DNA of 64,000 bases from Psychrobacter immobilis (GTDB lineage Bacteria; Pseudomonadota; Gammaproteobacteria; Pseudomonadales; Moraxellaceae), in NCBI RefSeq assembly GCF_904846235.1, contig NZ_CAJGZN010000015.1, forward strand, positions 1 through 64,000. The letters run 5' to 3'. The position numbers and the translations under genes were made by a program. The notes below the pieces were generated by a model. It had not been told where the DNA came from and made no database searches. It saw only the letters and a list, made by a program, of their open reading frames with translations. Within the stretch, counting starts at the first letter, position 1, and each line of letters opens with the position of its first letter. Positions 39,744 through 49,577 of this stretch are shown here, piece after piece.

Positions 39744-39910
39744 ATTGTCTGTTGTTTTTTTAGTAAATAACAACTATGTGTATAAGCATAGATATAGGCA
39801 CTTTATTCAAGCCTCTTCGCTGACAACGGATAATTATTGATAGTTTTGTAGTGCTAATTTTTTTAGACCTCTTGCGAGCCGCTACAGCGTAATGTGCTAG
39901 TTTTAGACCC

Positions 39911-39943
39911 AAAAAGCCTAATTATTAATATAAATAGGCTTTT
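39911..39943. terminator. Hairpin, possible terminator between the tRNA and mntP
   Basis: The stem AAAAGCCTA...TAGGCTTTT has flanking A and T runs. It lies 90 bases beyond the mntP stop on the minus strand and could end that transcript. The rest of the 339-base gap 39695-40033 shows nothing else I can name. Confidence 0.6.
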
Positions 39944-40033
39944 CTTAGGTAAACAGGTTTTCTACATCCAAAAGTCAGTAACAGATCTATACATGTAATG
40001 ACTATCTGTTCGTAGTAGACAGTTTTTATATAA

Positions 40034-40609
40034 TCATTGAAGATGGCTTAATAAAATCCATGCACCGATGGCAATTAGCATCACACCACCAAATATTTCA
40101 GCTCTATGACCGATTAGGGAGCCCAATGCTTTTCCTAACATCACCCCTAGCGTGACCATTACTGTAGTGGCCAAGCCAATAAGACCTGCCGCCAGTAAAA
40201 TATTGACCTTTACAAATGCTAGGCTCACACCGACAGCCATGGCATCGATGCTGGTACCAAATGCAGTCAAAGCAAGTTTGAAAAAAGAATGTCTCGACGG
40301 CGCTTCTGCCGTTTCATCACTTGGTTTCAGTCCCTCATAAAGCATGTGCAGACCGAGAGCTGCAAGAATGACAAACGCGACCCAATGATCCCATGCCTCA
40401 ATAAAAGACGCATCTATAAAGGATGTAGCAGAGTGACCAATTAACCAACCAATAATCGGCGTGATCGCTTCAATGGTGCCAAAAATAACACCCATTCTGA
40501 AGGCTTCGGTAAAACGAGGATTTTTAAGAATTGCTCCTTTACTGATTGCCACAGAAAAGGCATCCGTAGACATAGAAAAAGCAAGTAGTAGAAGTGCGAT
40601 AGGATTCAT
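40034..40609 (-). CDS. mntP: Manganese efflux pump MntP
   Basis: 191 residues with six hydrophobic helices, the normal MntP (YebN) length. [23 protein letters not shown] is the conserved first helix with its Asp; [19 protein letters not shown] is the repeat-related fourth helix with the second Asp. It exports Mn(II) from the cytosol. I place the start at ATG 40609. A longer frame from 40774 runs through a yybP-ykoY riboswitch and cannot be protein. The riboswitch upstream supports both identity and manganese control. Confidence 0.95.
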   Translation of the reverse strand: MNPIALLLLAFSMSTDAFSVAISKGAILKNPRFTEAFRMGVIFGTIEAITPIIGWLIGHSATSFIDASFIEAWDHWVAFVILAALGLHMLYEGLKPSDETAEAPSRHSFFKLALTAFGTSIDAMAVGVSLAFVKVNILLAAGLIGLATTVMVTLGVMLGKALGSLIGHRAEIFGGVMLIAIGAWILLSHLQ

Positions 40610-40675
40610 GTGATTTTCTCTGGTCGAGTATAGAGTCCACGACATAGCCACACCCCCGACCTGCAGTGTAGATAT

Positions 40676-40782
40676 ATCGATGGTCTCGCCAACCGAGAGG
40701 TGTTCGCACCATGGCATGTGGCCAAGTATGTTGATACGAACGCTTTCGCAGTACGAAAGCAGGCTACTCCCCAAAGAGAGGT
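40676..40782 (-). promoter_or_regulatory. yybP-ykoY manganese riboswitch (mntP leader)
   Basis: On the minus strand the leader contains TTTGGGGAGTAGCC (40762-40775) and, about 80 bases later, GGCGAGACC (40682-40690). These are the two conserved internal-loop halves of the yybP-ykoY aptamer that bind Mn(II). A GC-rich hairpin (GCTTTCGTACTGCGAAAGC) and a second paired arm lie between. In E. coli the same aptamer controls mntP. The boundaries are approximate, and I did not resolve the expression platform. Confidence 0.88.
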
Positions 40783-40914
40783 TAGATTAGCATTGATACG
40801 CTATAAGTCAATCATAAAATGCCAAAAAATAATTTTTGCACCTGATAAAGCGTAAAGTTGGAAACGCTAGCAAATACTCTTGGAGCAGATGAATTCTTTA
40901 GAGAGTTATGAACA

Positions 40915-40962
40915 TAAAAAAACCCTTCACGCTAACTTTTAATAGCCTGAAGGGTTTTTTAA
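40915..40962 (-). terminator. Intrinsic terminator after the TonB-dependent receptor gene
   Basis: The stem AAAACCCTTCA...TGAAGGGTTTT with A/T runs on both sides lies 14 bases past the minus-strand receptor stop. Confidence 0.82.
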
Positions 40963-40975
40963 TGCGTGGCGCTTT

Positions 40976-43363
40976 TTAGTAATCGACGGTATAGCTTAAG
41001 CCATAAGTGGTGCCTGATGCAGGTAAGCGGTTTAAATCACCAAATGTGGTTTGATGATACACGGTCTGATAGTCTTTGTTTAAGATATTATACACGCCGT
41101 AGCCCATACGTCCGACAGGTAATTTGACTTGCCCAAGCACATCAAAGGTCGCATAGCCTGTCAATGGCTGCGCACTCGCGTCTGGGTCGTTCTGTTGGTC
41201 TTTATAAGCCTTGTCGCTACCGCCGACTGCCAGCGCTTGCAAGCGAATGTTACTGCCTTCGCTAAAGTTATACTGCGCGTATGCCGTGCCTTTGAGTGGC
41301 GTCAGGCGTACTGCATCCAGCTCCAGCCAGTCGCCGTCTTTTTTGTATTGCCCGCGGGTATAAGCAACACTGCCGCCTACTTGCCAGTCTTTGTTTAAAT
41401 CATGCGTGAGCGAGGCTTCAGCGCCGTAAATACGTTCGTCCGTATCGACGACTTCGACGGTATAGTCGTTGGTAAAGCGCACGGTTTTGTCTGAGTCGTT
41501 ATAAAAACCGCTAACCTTTGCGCTGGTATCACCGCGCGTACCTGTCCAGCCCAGCTCGTAGTTATTGATAGAAATGGGCTGAATATTGTCTGAGTTGACC
41601 ACAAATCCAGCGCGCACGTCACGTAAGGCGCGCTGCACGTCAGCCGTGGTAAAGCCTTGCGAGAAGTTAGCAAAGACTTGGTCGTCATCGGTCAACTGAT
41701 AGCTGGTACCAAGGTTAAACAGCACTTTGTCGTGCTTACTGCTACCCGCCTCAACCGCGCCTGCTTCGTAATCAATACCGTAAGCGTCAGCAATATCACT
41801 GATGCCATTGGTCGCAAAATAATCCGCCAATAGCTGTTCATAAATGGGCACAAAACGGTCGGTATCCGATTTGATGTTTTGATAGCGCACGCCAGCGCTG
41901 GTGTGCCATTTGTCGGTCATATCCACATCGGCATTGACGAACGCGCCCCATTTATCGATAGTGGTTTTTGGTCCGCCGTTATAGCTCAGACCATTACTTG
42001 TTGAAGTCAAGCCATTACTTGCAAGGAAGGTAGTCAGGTCTTGGCCATAATAGGTCTGCTCACTCTCTTCACGTTCAAAGTCCGCGCCATAGCTGAACAA
42101 GGTATTTTTACCCATAACATCGGTTTCAGTCTGCATAGCGGCGCGCAATCCCATCACCTCAATGTCCGCTTCTGATTGAGTAACCACAGCCGATGCAGCC
42201 AATAATTTTCCTAAGGTTGTTTCATCCGTCAAGCCATTATTTACCCATACCTCTTGGGCTTGTTTGTTAAAAAGCTTTCCTGACGGATAAAAGCGCGCCT
42301 TTTCGTCACGGTAATAGCCTGTCAGACTTAAGTTAGAACCCAAAAAGTCGCTGTCATTGTAGTTTAGGTTGACCGAGCTTTTGGTATTGTAGGGCTGGTT
42401 TTCGATATTGGCGCCATCGATAGCACGTAGTGACGGTATAGTACCTTTTACTAGCAGTACAGACAGATCATTGCCGTAATCGACGCCATAATCGGTATCT
42501 TGCTCGCTGTCATAATAAGTCGCCGCAAGATTCATGGTTTTGGTATCGCTAATATCAAAGCCAAGGTTGGCGTTGACGCTGATAGTATCGGTGTCTTGGT
42601 TGTCGGTTTGGTTGGCATCAGGGCTGATGCGGTCGCCATGACTGTCAAACTTGCCACCTGTGGTCTCGTAGTCTACATCGACATTACCATACACGCGCTC
42701 GCCGCCGTAGCCGATGCTTTGTCCCACATGATAGCCGAGCGAGTCGGATTTAAACTCGCGGCTGCTGTTGATGCCAAGGCGCGTCTGTCTTGTCAAGCCA
42801 TAGCCTGCCGTCGATTTGGTCACAATATTAATCAGACCGCCGGCTGCCCCCGCGCCATAGATGCTGGTCGCACCTGAGAGCACTTCGACGCGCTCAATTT
42901 GCTCAGGGTCGATGCTGTTTAGCTCGCGTGACAGACTGCGCGAGCCAGATAATGGCACGCCATTTAGCAAATACTGTACAGGACGCCCGTGCATGGTCGT
43001 GCCGTAGTTACTAACCGAGCCGCTGCTCACGCCAAGGCTGGGCACGAGCTGGGCTAAGATGTCCCCAACCGTGCGGTTACCTGTCGCCTGCGCCTGAATG
43101 TCCGCCTCATAAATCACTTGCGTGACAGCAGGCATTTCACTGATTTTCTGTGCCAGCGCTGTGCCTGTTTTGGCATTGGCACTAACTGTAATAGCATCTA
43201 AAGTCACACTAGGTACATCGCTTGATGATGCATTCGGGGTCGCCGCAGCGGTGGCCTGCACACCTGATGCACTTTGCACTGAATTGGTATTAGTTTGGGC
43301 GTATAACTGCTGGCTGATACAAAGGGTAAGAAGAGATAGAGCAACATGATGGTGGCTTTTCAT
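40976..43363 (-). CDS. TonB-dependent ferric siderophore receptor, IutA-like
   Basis: 795 residues. A signal peptide (about 1-22, ending QLYA) is followed by a TonB box (LDAITVSA, about 55-62) and a plug domain (TVGDILAQLVPSLGVSSGSV, SRSLSRELNSIDPEQIERVE, SIYGAGAAGGLINIVTK). A 22-strand barrel follows, ending in an aromatic residue (YTVDY). The plug motifs resemble receptors for hydroxamate/carboxylate siderophores such as aerobactin (IutA); the true ligand is unknown. The receptor imports iron-siderophore across the outer membrane using TonB energy. A Fur-box-like sequence lies about 110 bases upstream, and the periplasmic and inner-membrane uptake genes follow nearby. Confidence 0.88.
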   Translation of the reverse strand: MKSHHHVALSLLTLCISQQLYAQTNTNSVQSASGVQATAAATPNASSSDVPSVTLDAITVSANAKTGTALAQKISEMPAVTQVIYEADIQAQATGNRTVGDILAQLVPSLGVSSGSVSNYGTTMHGRPVQYLLNGVPLSGSRSLSRELNSIDPEQIERVEVLSGATSIYGAGAAGGLINIVTKSTAGYGLTRQTRLGINSSREFKSDSLGYHVGQSIGYGGERVYGNVDVDYETTGGKFDSHGDRISPDANQTDNQDTDTISVNANLGFDISDTKTMNLAATYYDSEQDTDYGVDYGNDLSVLLVKGTIPSLRAIDGANIENQPYNTKSSVNLNYNDSDFLGSNLSLTGYYRDEKARFYPSGKLFNKQAQEVWVNNGLTDETTLGKLLAASAVVTQSEADIEVMGLRAAMQTETDVMGKNTLFSYGADFEREESEQTYYGQDLTTFLASNGLTSTSNGLSYNGGPKTTIDKWGAFVNADVDMTDKWHTSAGVRYQNIKSDTDRFVPIYEQLLADYFATNGISDIADAYGIDYEAGAVEAGSSKHDKVLFNLGTSYQLTDDDQVFANFSQGFTTADVQRALRDVRAGFVVNSDNIQPISINNYELGWTGTRGDTSAKVSGFYNDSDKTVRFTNDYTVEVVDTDERIYGAEASLTHDLNKDWQVGGSVAYTRGQYKKDGDWLELDAVRLTPLKGTAYAQYNFSEGSNIRLQALAVGGSDKAYKDQQNDPDASAQPLTGYATFDVLGQVKLPVGRMGYGVYNILNKDYQTVYHQTTFGDLNRLPASGTTYGLSYTVDY

Positions 43364-43465
43364 AATTACTTCACTTAGGTTATTTCACTTAGTTGGATAG
43401 GTGGACAGTGATACGCGTTATATTTAGCAAATAATACTGTATGTACTAACTTTGTGAATGACATT

Positions 43466-43490
43466 ATAAATGATAATGATTTTTATTTCT
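43466..43490. promoter_or_regulatory. Fur-box-like site upstream of the receptor gene
   Basis: TATAAATGATAATGATTTTT contains a complete half of the Fur consensus (AATCATTATC on the other strand) and a weaker second half. It is in promoter position for the receptor gene. The neighbouring spacer 43364-43713 (350 bases) shows nothing else definable. Confidence 0.65.
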
Positions 43491-43713
43491 ATAAGTATTT
43501 ACAAATAGGTTTTTATAAGTAGCGAGTGACCATGTTGACTGACTTACTGCAATTACCGTCCGTTTCTTTGGTAAATTTGGCGAAATGGTTAGACAGTGAC
43601 ATAAGCGGCTTGTCTCAAAGTTTGTTCAAATAAATAGATAAAAGGGATAAGCCTTCAAGCAGATCGTCATTGACACCGGTAATCTACATGCTGCCCAACT
43701 ATGAAGTTGATCG

Positions 43714-45195
43714 TTATGGCGCGCGGGGTAATTTGCAGGCAGAAGGAAGTGTGAACAATAGCATCAACGCGATTATCACCAGTATTTCTTGGATAGCGCT
43801 TGCTATGCCAACATCACTACCTGCGGCTAGTAGCTGCGCGCTTCGACTATGGATATAAAGGGTTGTCAACGTGATAACGATGGTAGAGATGATACGGCGA
43901 CTGATGTTATTAAGTGCGGCACCTTCAGTGACCGCGTCTTTGGGTAAGCTGCTAAACCCAACAGTCGTGGTTGGTAGGTATGCTAGACCCACTCCGACAC
44001 CTCGCATACTCATAATTAGCATTAATAGCCAAAGCGTGGGCTGATACAAGCACCATGCCAGCATCAAAGTAGACAGCGCACTAAGCGCAATTCCTACGAT
44101 GCCAATCCCTCTAGCACCTTGCTTATCTACCATCTTGCCAGCGTAATGCGTGGTGACACTGGCTACGAGCGTCGCGACCATCAGGACAATACCTGTCCAT
44201 AAGGCACTCTCACCCATTACATCTTGGATTAACACGGGCAATAGCAAGAGACACAGCATCAAACCGACTGTTTGGCTAATGCTAATTATATTACTGTGCA
44301 AATAGGTTTTATTGTTAAACAAGCGTACGTTTAATAATGGATATTTTTGACGCTGCTCAAAGGCCCACCAAACCACCGCGGACAGTAGAAATCCGACAGA
44401 CAATAAACCCAACGTGGCTATCTTTAATAACCCGTCGCTGCTGAACAATCCACTAGTGAAGTCTATCTTCAGCGTGCTCAGCCAAACCATCATTGCAAGC
44501 AGCCAAGTGAGTAAGCTGACAAACCCGATGGTATCGAAAGGGCTTTTTTTATCATGTGAGCGCATGTCCGGTATTAACCACCACACCATCGCCATGACCG
44601 CCATACTAAGTGGTAACGTAATGGCAAACAGTGTCCACCATGCAAACTGCTCAGCCAAGTAAGCACCGACCAAAGGGCCAAACGCCAACGACATCATAAT
44701 AACGATGCCCCATAGCGCCATTACTCTGCCATGCTGCTGCTGCGGATAAATCTGATATAGCATGCCAATAGATAGTGGAATAATCAGACCGCCACTCAGC
44801 CCTTGTATGGCTCTAGCAATGATAACAAAGCTCATACTATAGGCTAGCATGCCAATGACTGAGCCTAGCATAAACCCAAAAATTGCCGCTAAATAAATAT
44901 ATCTAAAAGGAAATTTTTTGTTTAGGTAGCCGCTGAGCATCAGCCCCACACTCATGGCCAATACATAAGCATTTAGCACCCAGCCGCCCATCACAATATC
45001 GACATCAAACACCGACATAAAGACAGGAATCGCTGGATTAAGTGCACTATTACTAAAGCTGACGACCGTACCGCCGAGTAATAGTGTCAGTAATACCTGC
45101 TGTACTTGTTTGTTGCTCAAGCCATCACTACTATTCGAGGCTTCGTTTATAGGCGACTCATTGGTAGATGCCTTATTTATAGGGGCGTTGCTCAT
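43714..45195 (-). CDS. DHA2-family MFS transporter (14 TM)
   Basis: 493 residues with about 14 transmembrane helices after a polar N-terminus of 28 residues rich in Asn and Ser. LNPAIPVFMSVFDVDIVMGG and WVLNAYVLAMSVGLMLSGYL are first-helices motifs of DHA2 exporters (EmrB/QacA type), and IARAIQGLSGGLIIPLSIG fits motif C-like sequence. It is placed inside an iron-siderophore locus, so siderophore or intermediate export is an attractive but unproven role. No fusion-protein partner is adjacent. Confidence 0.82.
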   Translation of the reverse strand: MSNAPINKASTNESPINEASNSSDGLSNKQVQQVLLTLLLGGTVVSFSNSALNPAIPVFMSVFDVDIVMGGWVLNAYVLAMSVGLMLSGYLNKKFPFRYIYLAAIFGFMLGSVIGMLAYSMSFVIIARAIQGLSGGLIIPLSIGMLYQIYPQQQHGRVMALWGIVIMMSLAFGPLVGAYLAEQFAWWTLFAITLPLSMAVMAMVWWLIPDMRSHDKKSPFDTIGFVSLLTWLLAMMVWLSTLKIDFTSGLFSSDGLLKIATLGLLSVGFLLSAVVWWAFEQRQKYPLLNVRLFNNKTYLHSNIISISQTVGLMLCLLLLPVLIQDVMGESALWTGIVLMVATLVASVTTHYAGKMVDKQGARGIGIVGIALSALSTLMLAWCLYQPTLWLLMLIMSMRGVGVGLAYLPTTTVGFSSLPKDAVTEGAALNNISRRIISTIVITLTTLYIHSRSAQLLAAGSDVGIASAIQEILVIIALMLLFTLPSACKLPRAP

Positions 45196-45402
45196 TAAGC
45201 AGCGGCACCATAAAATTGGGTGATGGTCGGCATGACTTGCTCCTAGTTATTATTTTGCTAGCCTGCCGAGCACGTCATCCAATCTCGCTGAAACTTAGCA
45301 TCATTATTCTTATCAAAATACTGATCAAATAAGGTTAGATAAGCCTCTGCTGAATGAAGTCAAAATTGTCGGCTATTCAAATTCAATGCTTGCAGACATG
45401 AG

Positions 45403-47598
45403 CTACCTTTTTGCTGAGGCTGGTACCTTACGAATGAGCCATAAGAAATACCCACCACCGATAATGGCAGCAATCGTACCAGCTGGCAGCTCATAAGGGA
45501 AAATAACATAACGGCCAATCCAATCCGCTATCACCATTACCCCTGCCCCTAAAAGTGCAGCTAGTGGCAATTGTCGTTCAAGCTTCACAGCTCCCAGTGA
45601 AGTAGCCAAATGCGGCACCATCAAACCAATAAAGCTCAATGGGCCAACGGCAAGCGTGCTGGCCGTACTAAGTGCTGCTACTAATGCCAATAACGACAAA
45701 GTCACTGGCGTAACCGCCACACCCAAATTACGCGCCACACCTGTACCTAGCCCAAGAACTCGCAAAGGCTTAATCAGCAATAGACTGAGTACAAATAAGA
45801 TAGCGGCAATGCCAATGAGATACCATACTGTACTAGGCTGAGCGCTATAAGTCGTCCCTGAAAGCCAGCTGAGCATCGCTTCTAGACGCGGATCTCCTGA
45901 GAGCTTGACCATATGCATCACCCCATCCATCATGGCGGCAATGCCTATACCTACCAATAATAAATAACCTGAGCTGACCCTGCGTGCTAGCCAAATAATC
46001 AATAGCAGCACGGCCATCGCCCCTGACAGTCCTGAAACCAGCAACGTCCCTGCTCCTGCAGATAGTCCTAAACTTGGCAGTAATAAAAACCCTAAAATAA
46101 CCCCAAGTGCCGCGCCTGAACTGACCCCCAGCACCTCAGGACTGGCCATGGGGTTCCGCGTTAAAGTTTGCAGTAGCACACCGGCGACCGCCAACATCAA
46201 GCCTGTGGCCGCAGCGCTCAAACTGCGAGGTAATCGGTACTGCTGCGTAAGCGCCCAGTCCGTACTTAACCCCCAACCATTGATATCTTGTACAAATAAA
46301 CAGGCAAACATGATAATAGCGAGCACGCCAACGCCCCATCGCCAAAAGGCAATGGATGTATGCTTACCTGCAAGCATCGGTGTCACTGTCTCTATCCGCT
46401 CGCGACGCTGACGCAAAATCAGCCAAATAATCAGCGGTGCACCCAAGATACCTGTCATGGCACCAGCTGGAATCTGCATATCAAGTAACGGCTCAAGCAG
46501 TAACGCGACATTACTGGTCAACAACAACAGCAGCGCCCCCAACCCAAAAGCAGTAGCCAAACGCTTACCAATAGCAGAAATACCTAGCGCATTGACCAAA
46601 CTTGCCGCACCAAGACCAATAAAACCAATCAAGCCCACTTCACTAACCACTAAAGCGGTCACAACGGCGACCACCAATACAACAAGTGCGCGAATCCCAT
46701 TAATAGGTACACCCAGACGTTTTGCCTGCGTGTCATCTAGACTCATCAGCGTTAATGGTTTTAGTAATGGCAGACATACGACCGCCATCAAAATAGCAGT
46801 GATGACTAGCGCTATACTGGTATGCCAGCTATTTTGTGCCAAAAACCCAGCCGCCCATGACAGCATGCCATTACTACGCTCAGCAAAAAACAGTACTAGA
46901 ACATTGGCTACTGCGGCCAGCAAAATATTGACGACCAAACCGGCCAATATCAAAATCAATGGATTAAATCGACTGGGTGCTGACAAGGCAAATACCAGAC
47001 CCATACTAATGATAGCCCCCACAAAGGCCACGTAAATTCCGCCATAAATAGCCAAGCTTGGCAAAAACAACGTGACAATGAGCATGGCCAACTGTGCACC
47101 CACGCCCACACCTAGCGTCGTATCTGATGCTAAGGGGTTTTTTACCAATTGCTGTAGTAAAATACTGACCACGCCTAATAGCCCGCCAGCCAACAACGCC
47201 ACCACGCTGGTCGCCACTAGATGCAGCTGTATCGCCATACTGGCAATATCCAATTGCGAGCTTGGTATAAGCAAGTCACTGACTGGGCGCGTCCACTGTT
47301 GATCTAACAGCGCCCAACTACTCCATAACGACAAAGCCGCTAGTCCGATGAGCATGGTCCATAGTCGCCAAGACAAATTGGCAAACAAGGAAGTTTGAGA
47401 ATTGGGTTGATTCGGTGGCTGATTCAGTGGTGATGATGACTGTTTCGATGACGTTGATGAGGGTGACGATAGCGATGAATCTGAAACCGTTGCTGCTTGA
47501 GAGGCTAATGTTATCGTGTGAGCACTGTCGTTATGAGAACTGTCGGCGTGGTTATTGATATTATTGTTTTTGTTGTGAGTATCTGCATTGGCGCTCAT
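45403..47598 (-). CDS. fhuB: Iron-siderophore ABC permease, fused FhuB type
   Basis: 731 residues: two FecCD/BtuC-like permease halves in one chain, as in FhuB. Half 1 spans about residues 75-400 (GVVSILLQQLVKNPLASDTT, TQAKRLGVPINGIRALV, GLIGFIGLGAASLVNAL) and half 2 about 420-731 (AVAGVLLQTLTRNPMASPEV, GLGTGVARNLGVAVTPVTLS, GPLSFIGLMVPHLATSLG). A polar, Asn/Ser-rich 65-residue N-terminus is unusual. The ATG overlaps the stop of the preceding binding-protein gene by four bases (ATGA), showing translational coupling. Moves ferric hydroxamate-type siderophores across the inner membrane. Confidence 0.92.
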   Translation of the reverse strand: MSANADTHNKNNNINNHADSSHNDSAHTITLASQAATVSDSSLSSPSSTSSKQSSSPLNQPPNQPNSQTSLFANLSWRLWTMLIGLAALSLWSSWALLDQQWTRPVSDLLIPSSQLDIASMAIQLHLVATSVVALLAGGLLGVVSILLQQLVKNPLASDTTLGVGVGAQLAMLIVTLFLPSLAIYGGIYVAFVGAIISMGLVFALSAPSRFNPLILILAGLVVNILLAAVANVLVLFFAERSNGMLSWAAGFLAQNSWHTSIALVITAILMAVVCLPLLKPLTLMSLDDTQAKRLGVPINGIRALVVLVVAVVTALVVSEVGLIGFIGLGAASLVNALGISAIGKRLATAFGLGALLLLLTSNVALLLEPLLDMQIPAGAMTGILGAPLIIWLILRQRRERIETVTPMLAGKHTSIAFWRWGVGVLAIIMFACLFVQDINGWGLSTDWALTQQYRLPRSLSAAATGLMLAVAGVLLQTLTRNPMASPEVLGVSSGAALGVILGFLLLPSLGLSAGAGTLLVSGLSGAMAVLLLIIWLARRVSSGYLLLVGIGIAAMMDGVMHMVKLSGDPRLEAMLSWLSGTTYSAQPSTVWYLIGIAAILFVLSLLLIKPLRVLGLGTGVARNLGVAVTPVTLSLLALVAALSTASTLAVGPLSFIGLMVPHLATSLGAVKLERQLPLAALLGAGVMVIADWIGRYVIFPYELPAGTIAAIIGGGYFLWLIRKVPASAKR

Positions 47599-48506
47599 AG
47601 TACTTCCCCGCCTTTTAATGAAACGTCTGACAAGTTATTTGCTAGGCTAACCAATGATGACATCCCACCATAAATCCATACTGGTGGTAGCTCGCCCACA
47701 CAGCGGGTATTACCATAACCCAGGCGCTGCCAAATTAAGCTGTCATCAATTTCAGCTCTAGTGATTGGGCCCAGCGGGTCGATAATTAATAGACAAGTCT
47801 CATCATCTAATTGCGCCAAATCTCCCATCCGTATCGGCACAAATCCCCAATTATTGCCTTTGCCCAATACCACAAGCTCTCTATCCATCTGCTCTAGCGC
47901 AGGCTGAAATAGGCTGTTCGCCACATACATACGCATGTTATTGGCATCCGCAAACTGTACCACTGCGAATTTCTTGGCTTTTGGATAACGCTCCTTGAAT
48001 TGCTGACTGGCCAGCTGTATGTCTTTCTGACTTTGTGCAATATAGTCTTCAGCCATCTTTGGGTTATCGATCAGTACGCCAAGCTCCCGCGTCGGCTCGG
48101 TATAGTCAGCCCACGTTGCCGTCTCTCCTTTGGCAGCAAACATCACAGACTCCGCAGGGACATCGCCGTATAAGTTGCGTGCATGCTCATAAAAATAATT
48201 ATCTATGACCATATCGACAGGCAGTTGAGCGATTAGCTCAGCGTTGGGCTGATAGCGGATGCCTAAGTCTGTGATCGACGTTGGCAGTTTAGGGCTTCCC
48301 ACCCATCTGTCCCAAACCCTGACATCACCTGTTGCAATTGGCGCATGTCCCATCGCCGTCAAAGTCGCTGCATTACCCCAGTCAGGAGAGACAATATTCA
48401 TCCTATCGCTATGACTGTTTTCTGCTTCTGAGGTAGTGGATGTCTGACTATTACAGGCCGTCAATACCAAGCACAATGCGAGGGCGAACCATTTTAGTGT
48501 TGTCAT
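47595..48506 (-). CDS. fhuD: Ferric siderophore-binding lipoprotein, FhuD-like
   Basis: 303 residues from ATG 48506; an in-frame ATG 63 bases upstream would only add a polar leader. The signal MTTLKWFALALCLVLTAC is a lipoprotein type with lipobox LTAC. E. coli FhuD is a soluble periplasmic protein, so this one would be membrane-tethered. The mature part is a class III (BtuF/FhuD) binding fold with a long backbone helix: ATLTAMGHAPIATGDVRVWD, RYQPNAELIAQLPVDMVIDN and ELGVLIDNPKMAEDYI. It delivers siderophore to the downstream FhuB; the stop overlaps the fhuB start. Confidence 0.87.
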   Translation of the reverse strand: MTTLKWFALALCLVLTACNSQTSTTSEAENSHSDRMNIVSPDWGNAATLTAMGHAPIATGDVRVWDRWVGSPKLPTSITDLGIRYQPNAELIAQLPVDMVIDNYFYEHARNLYGDVPAESVMFAAKGETATWADYTEPTRELGVLIDNPKMAEDYIAQSQKDIQLASQQFKERYPKAKKFAVVQFADANNMRMYVANSLFQPALEQMDRELVVLGKGNNWGFVPIRMGDLAQLDDETCLLIIDPLGPITRAEIDDSLIWQRLGYGNTRCVGELPPVWIYGGMSSLVSLANNLSDVSLKGGEVL

Positions 48507-48619
48507 TACTGATACTGACGTAACTATTGGATGTTTTGATAATTTATCTGTATAAAAAACGGGAGGCATAGAAGCGTATCTTTGTAGTCGAATTAAAAAG
48601 AAGGAGCAAAAACCAAACG

Positions 48620-49396
48620 TTAAGCGACTGCGACAGGCTGTCCAGTAATAGGATGACTGAGTAGCTGCATATCGACATTAAAGATATCGTGTAGCACGGT
48701 AGGTTGCATGGTACTGGCGATATCGCCGTTGTGACATATTTGGCCATTTTTCAGCGCGATGACTCGATCGGCATATTGAGCGGCCAGATTAATATCATGG
48801 ATAATAATTACCACGCTTAATCCTTGCTCATCCACCAAACGACGAATGAGCTGAATGACCTCGATTTGATAATGCATATCAAGCGCAGCAAGTGGCTCAT
48901 CGAGCAATAAGTAACGGGTATCTTGTGCCAGACACATCGCGAGCCACGCACGAGCGCGCTCACCACCTGATAGTGTGGCAGTAATTCGATCAGCAAACGC
49001 TTCGGTTTGAGTCACTTTTAATGCTTGTGCCACTTTATCTTTATCAATCTGGGTGGGCTTTTGTAGCCATTTTTGATGCGGATACCGTCCCAACATAACC
49101 AGTTCACGCACCGTGAATCCAGCAGCTTCTGGCAATTGCTGCGGCAGATATGCCATTTGCCGCGCTAACTCCTTACTGCCGTAGTCATTGATACTGTGCT
49201 CATCTAATGTGACATTGCCGCTACTACTTGCCATCTCACCTGCTAGCGCTTTGATCAAGGTCGACTTGCCAGACCCGTTATGCCCAACCAAAGCCACCAG
49301 TTGATTGGTATCAATCTCACAAGTCACGTTGTCTAATAGAGTATTTCCTTGACGGCTGATAGTCAGCTGGTTTGCACGTAGCATATAAGCACTCAT
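48620..49396 (-). CDS. fhuC: Iron-siderophore ABC transporter ATPase, FhuC-like
   Basis: 258 residues from ATG 49396; a longer frame starts at 49477 but extends past the normal N-terminus. Walker A is LVALVGHNGSGKSTLIKALA, the Q-loop is in AYLPQQLPEAAGFTVRELV, the signature is TLSGGERARAWLAMCLAQ, Walker B is RYLLLDEPLAALD and the switch His is in VVIIIHDINLAAQYADRVIA. It powers uptake through FhuB. It is the first gene of fhuCDB and divergent from the siderophore-interacting protein, with a Fur-like box between them. Confidence 0.93.
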   Translation of the reverse strand: MSAYMLRANQLTISRQGNTLLDNVTCEIDTNQLVALVGHNGSGKSTLIKALAGEMASSSGNVTLDEHSINDYGSKELARQMAYLPQQLPEAAGFTVRELVMLGRYPHQKWLQKPTQIDKDKVAQALKVTQTEAFADRITATLSGGERARAWLAMCLAQDTRYLLLDEPLAALDMHYQIEVIQLIRRLVDEQGLSVVIIIHDINLAAQYADRVIALKNGQICHNGDIASTMQPTVLHDIFNVDMQLLSHPITGQPVAVA

Positions 49397-49498
49397 TGTT
49401 GATAAAAATAATATGTCATAAAAATGATGGTTTATCGGCCATCGGTTATAGACCGATTTTTGATGATCAAACCACAATAAAAATTGATTTTACTCGTA

Positions 49499-49523
49499 AA
49501 TGATAACAAAAACAATTATCATT
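49499..49523. promoter_or_regulatory. Fur-box-like palindrome between fhuC and the siderophore-interacting protein
   Basis: AATGATAA and TTATCATT, perfect inverted arms with a 9-base spacer, occur between the divergent starts at 49396 and 49578. They match the half-sites of Fur boxes. One site could control both directions under iron limitation. Confidence 0.68.
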
Positions 49524-49577
49524 AACTATAAACTCATTCACTTTAATTTCAACGCTCTGTTGATTGCGAGTATTTAT

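Noticed and set aside
40610-40774. 55-residue N-terminal extension of MntP
   Set aside because: The stretch is a yybP-ykoY riboswitch, and MntP homologues begin at the ATG at 40609.
46457-47035. 192-codon plus-strand frame rich in Ala, Thr and Pro
   Set aside because: It is antisense to the fused fhuB permease gene, whose codons create the long frame; no ribosome-binding site or known fold.
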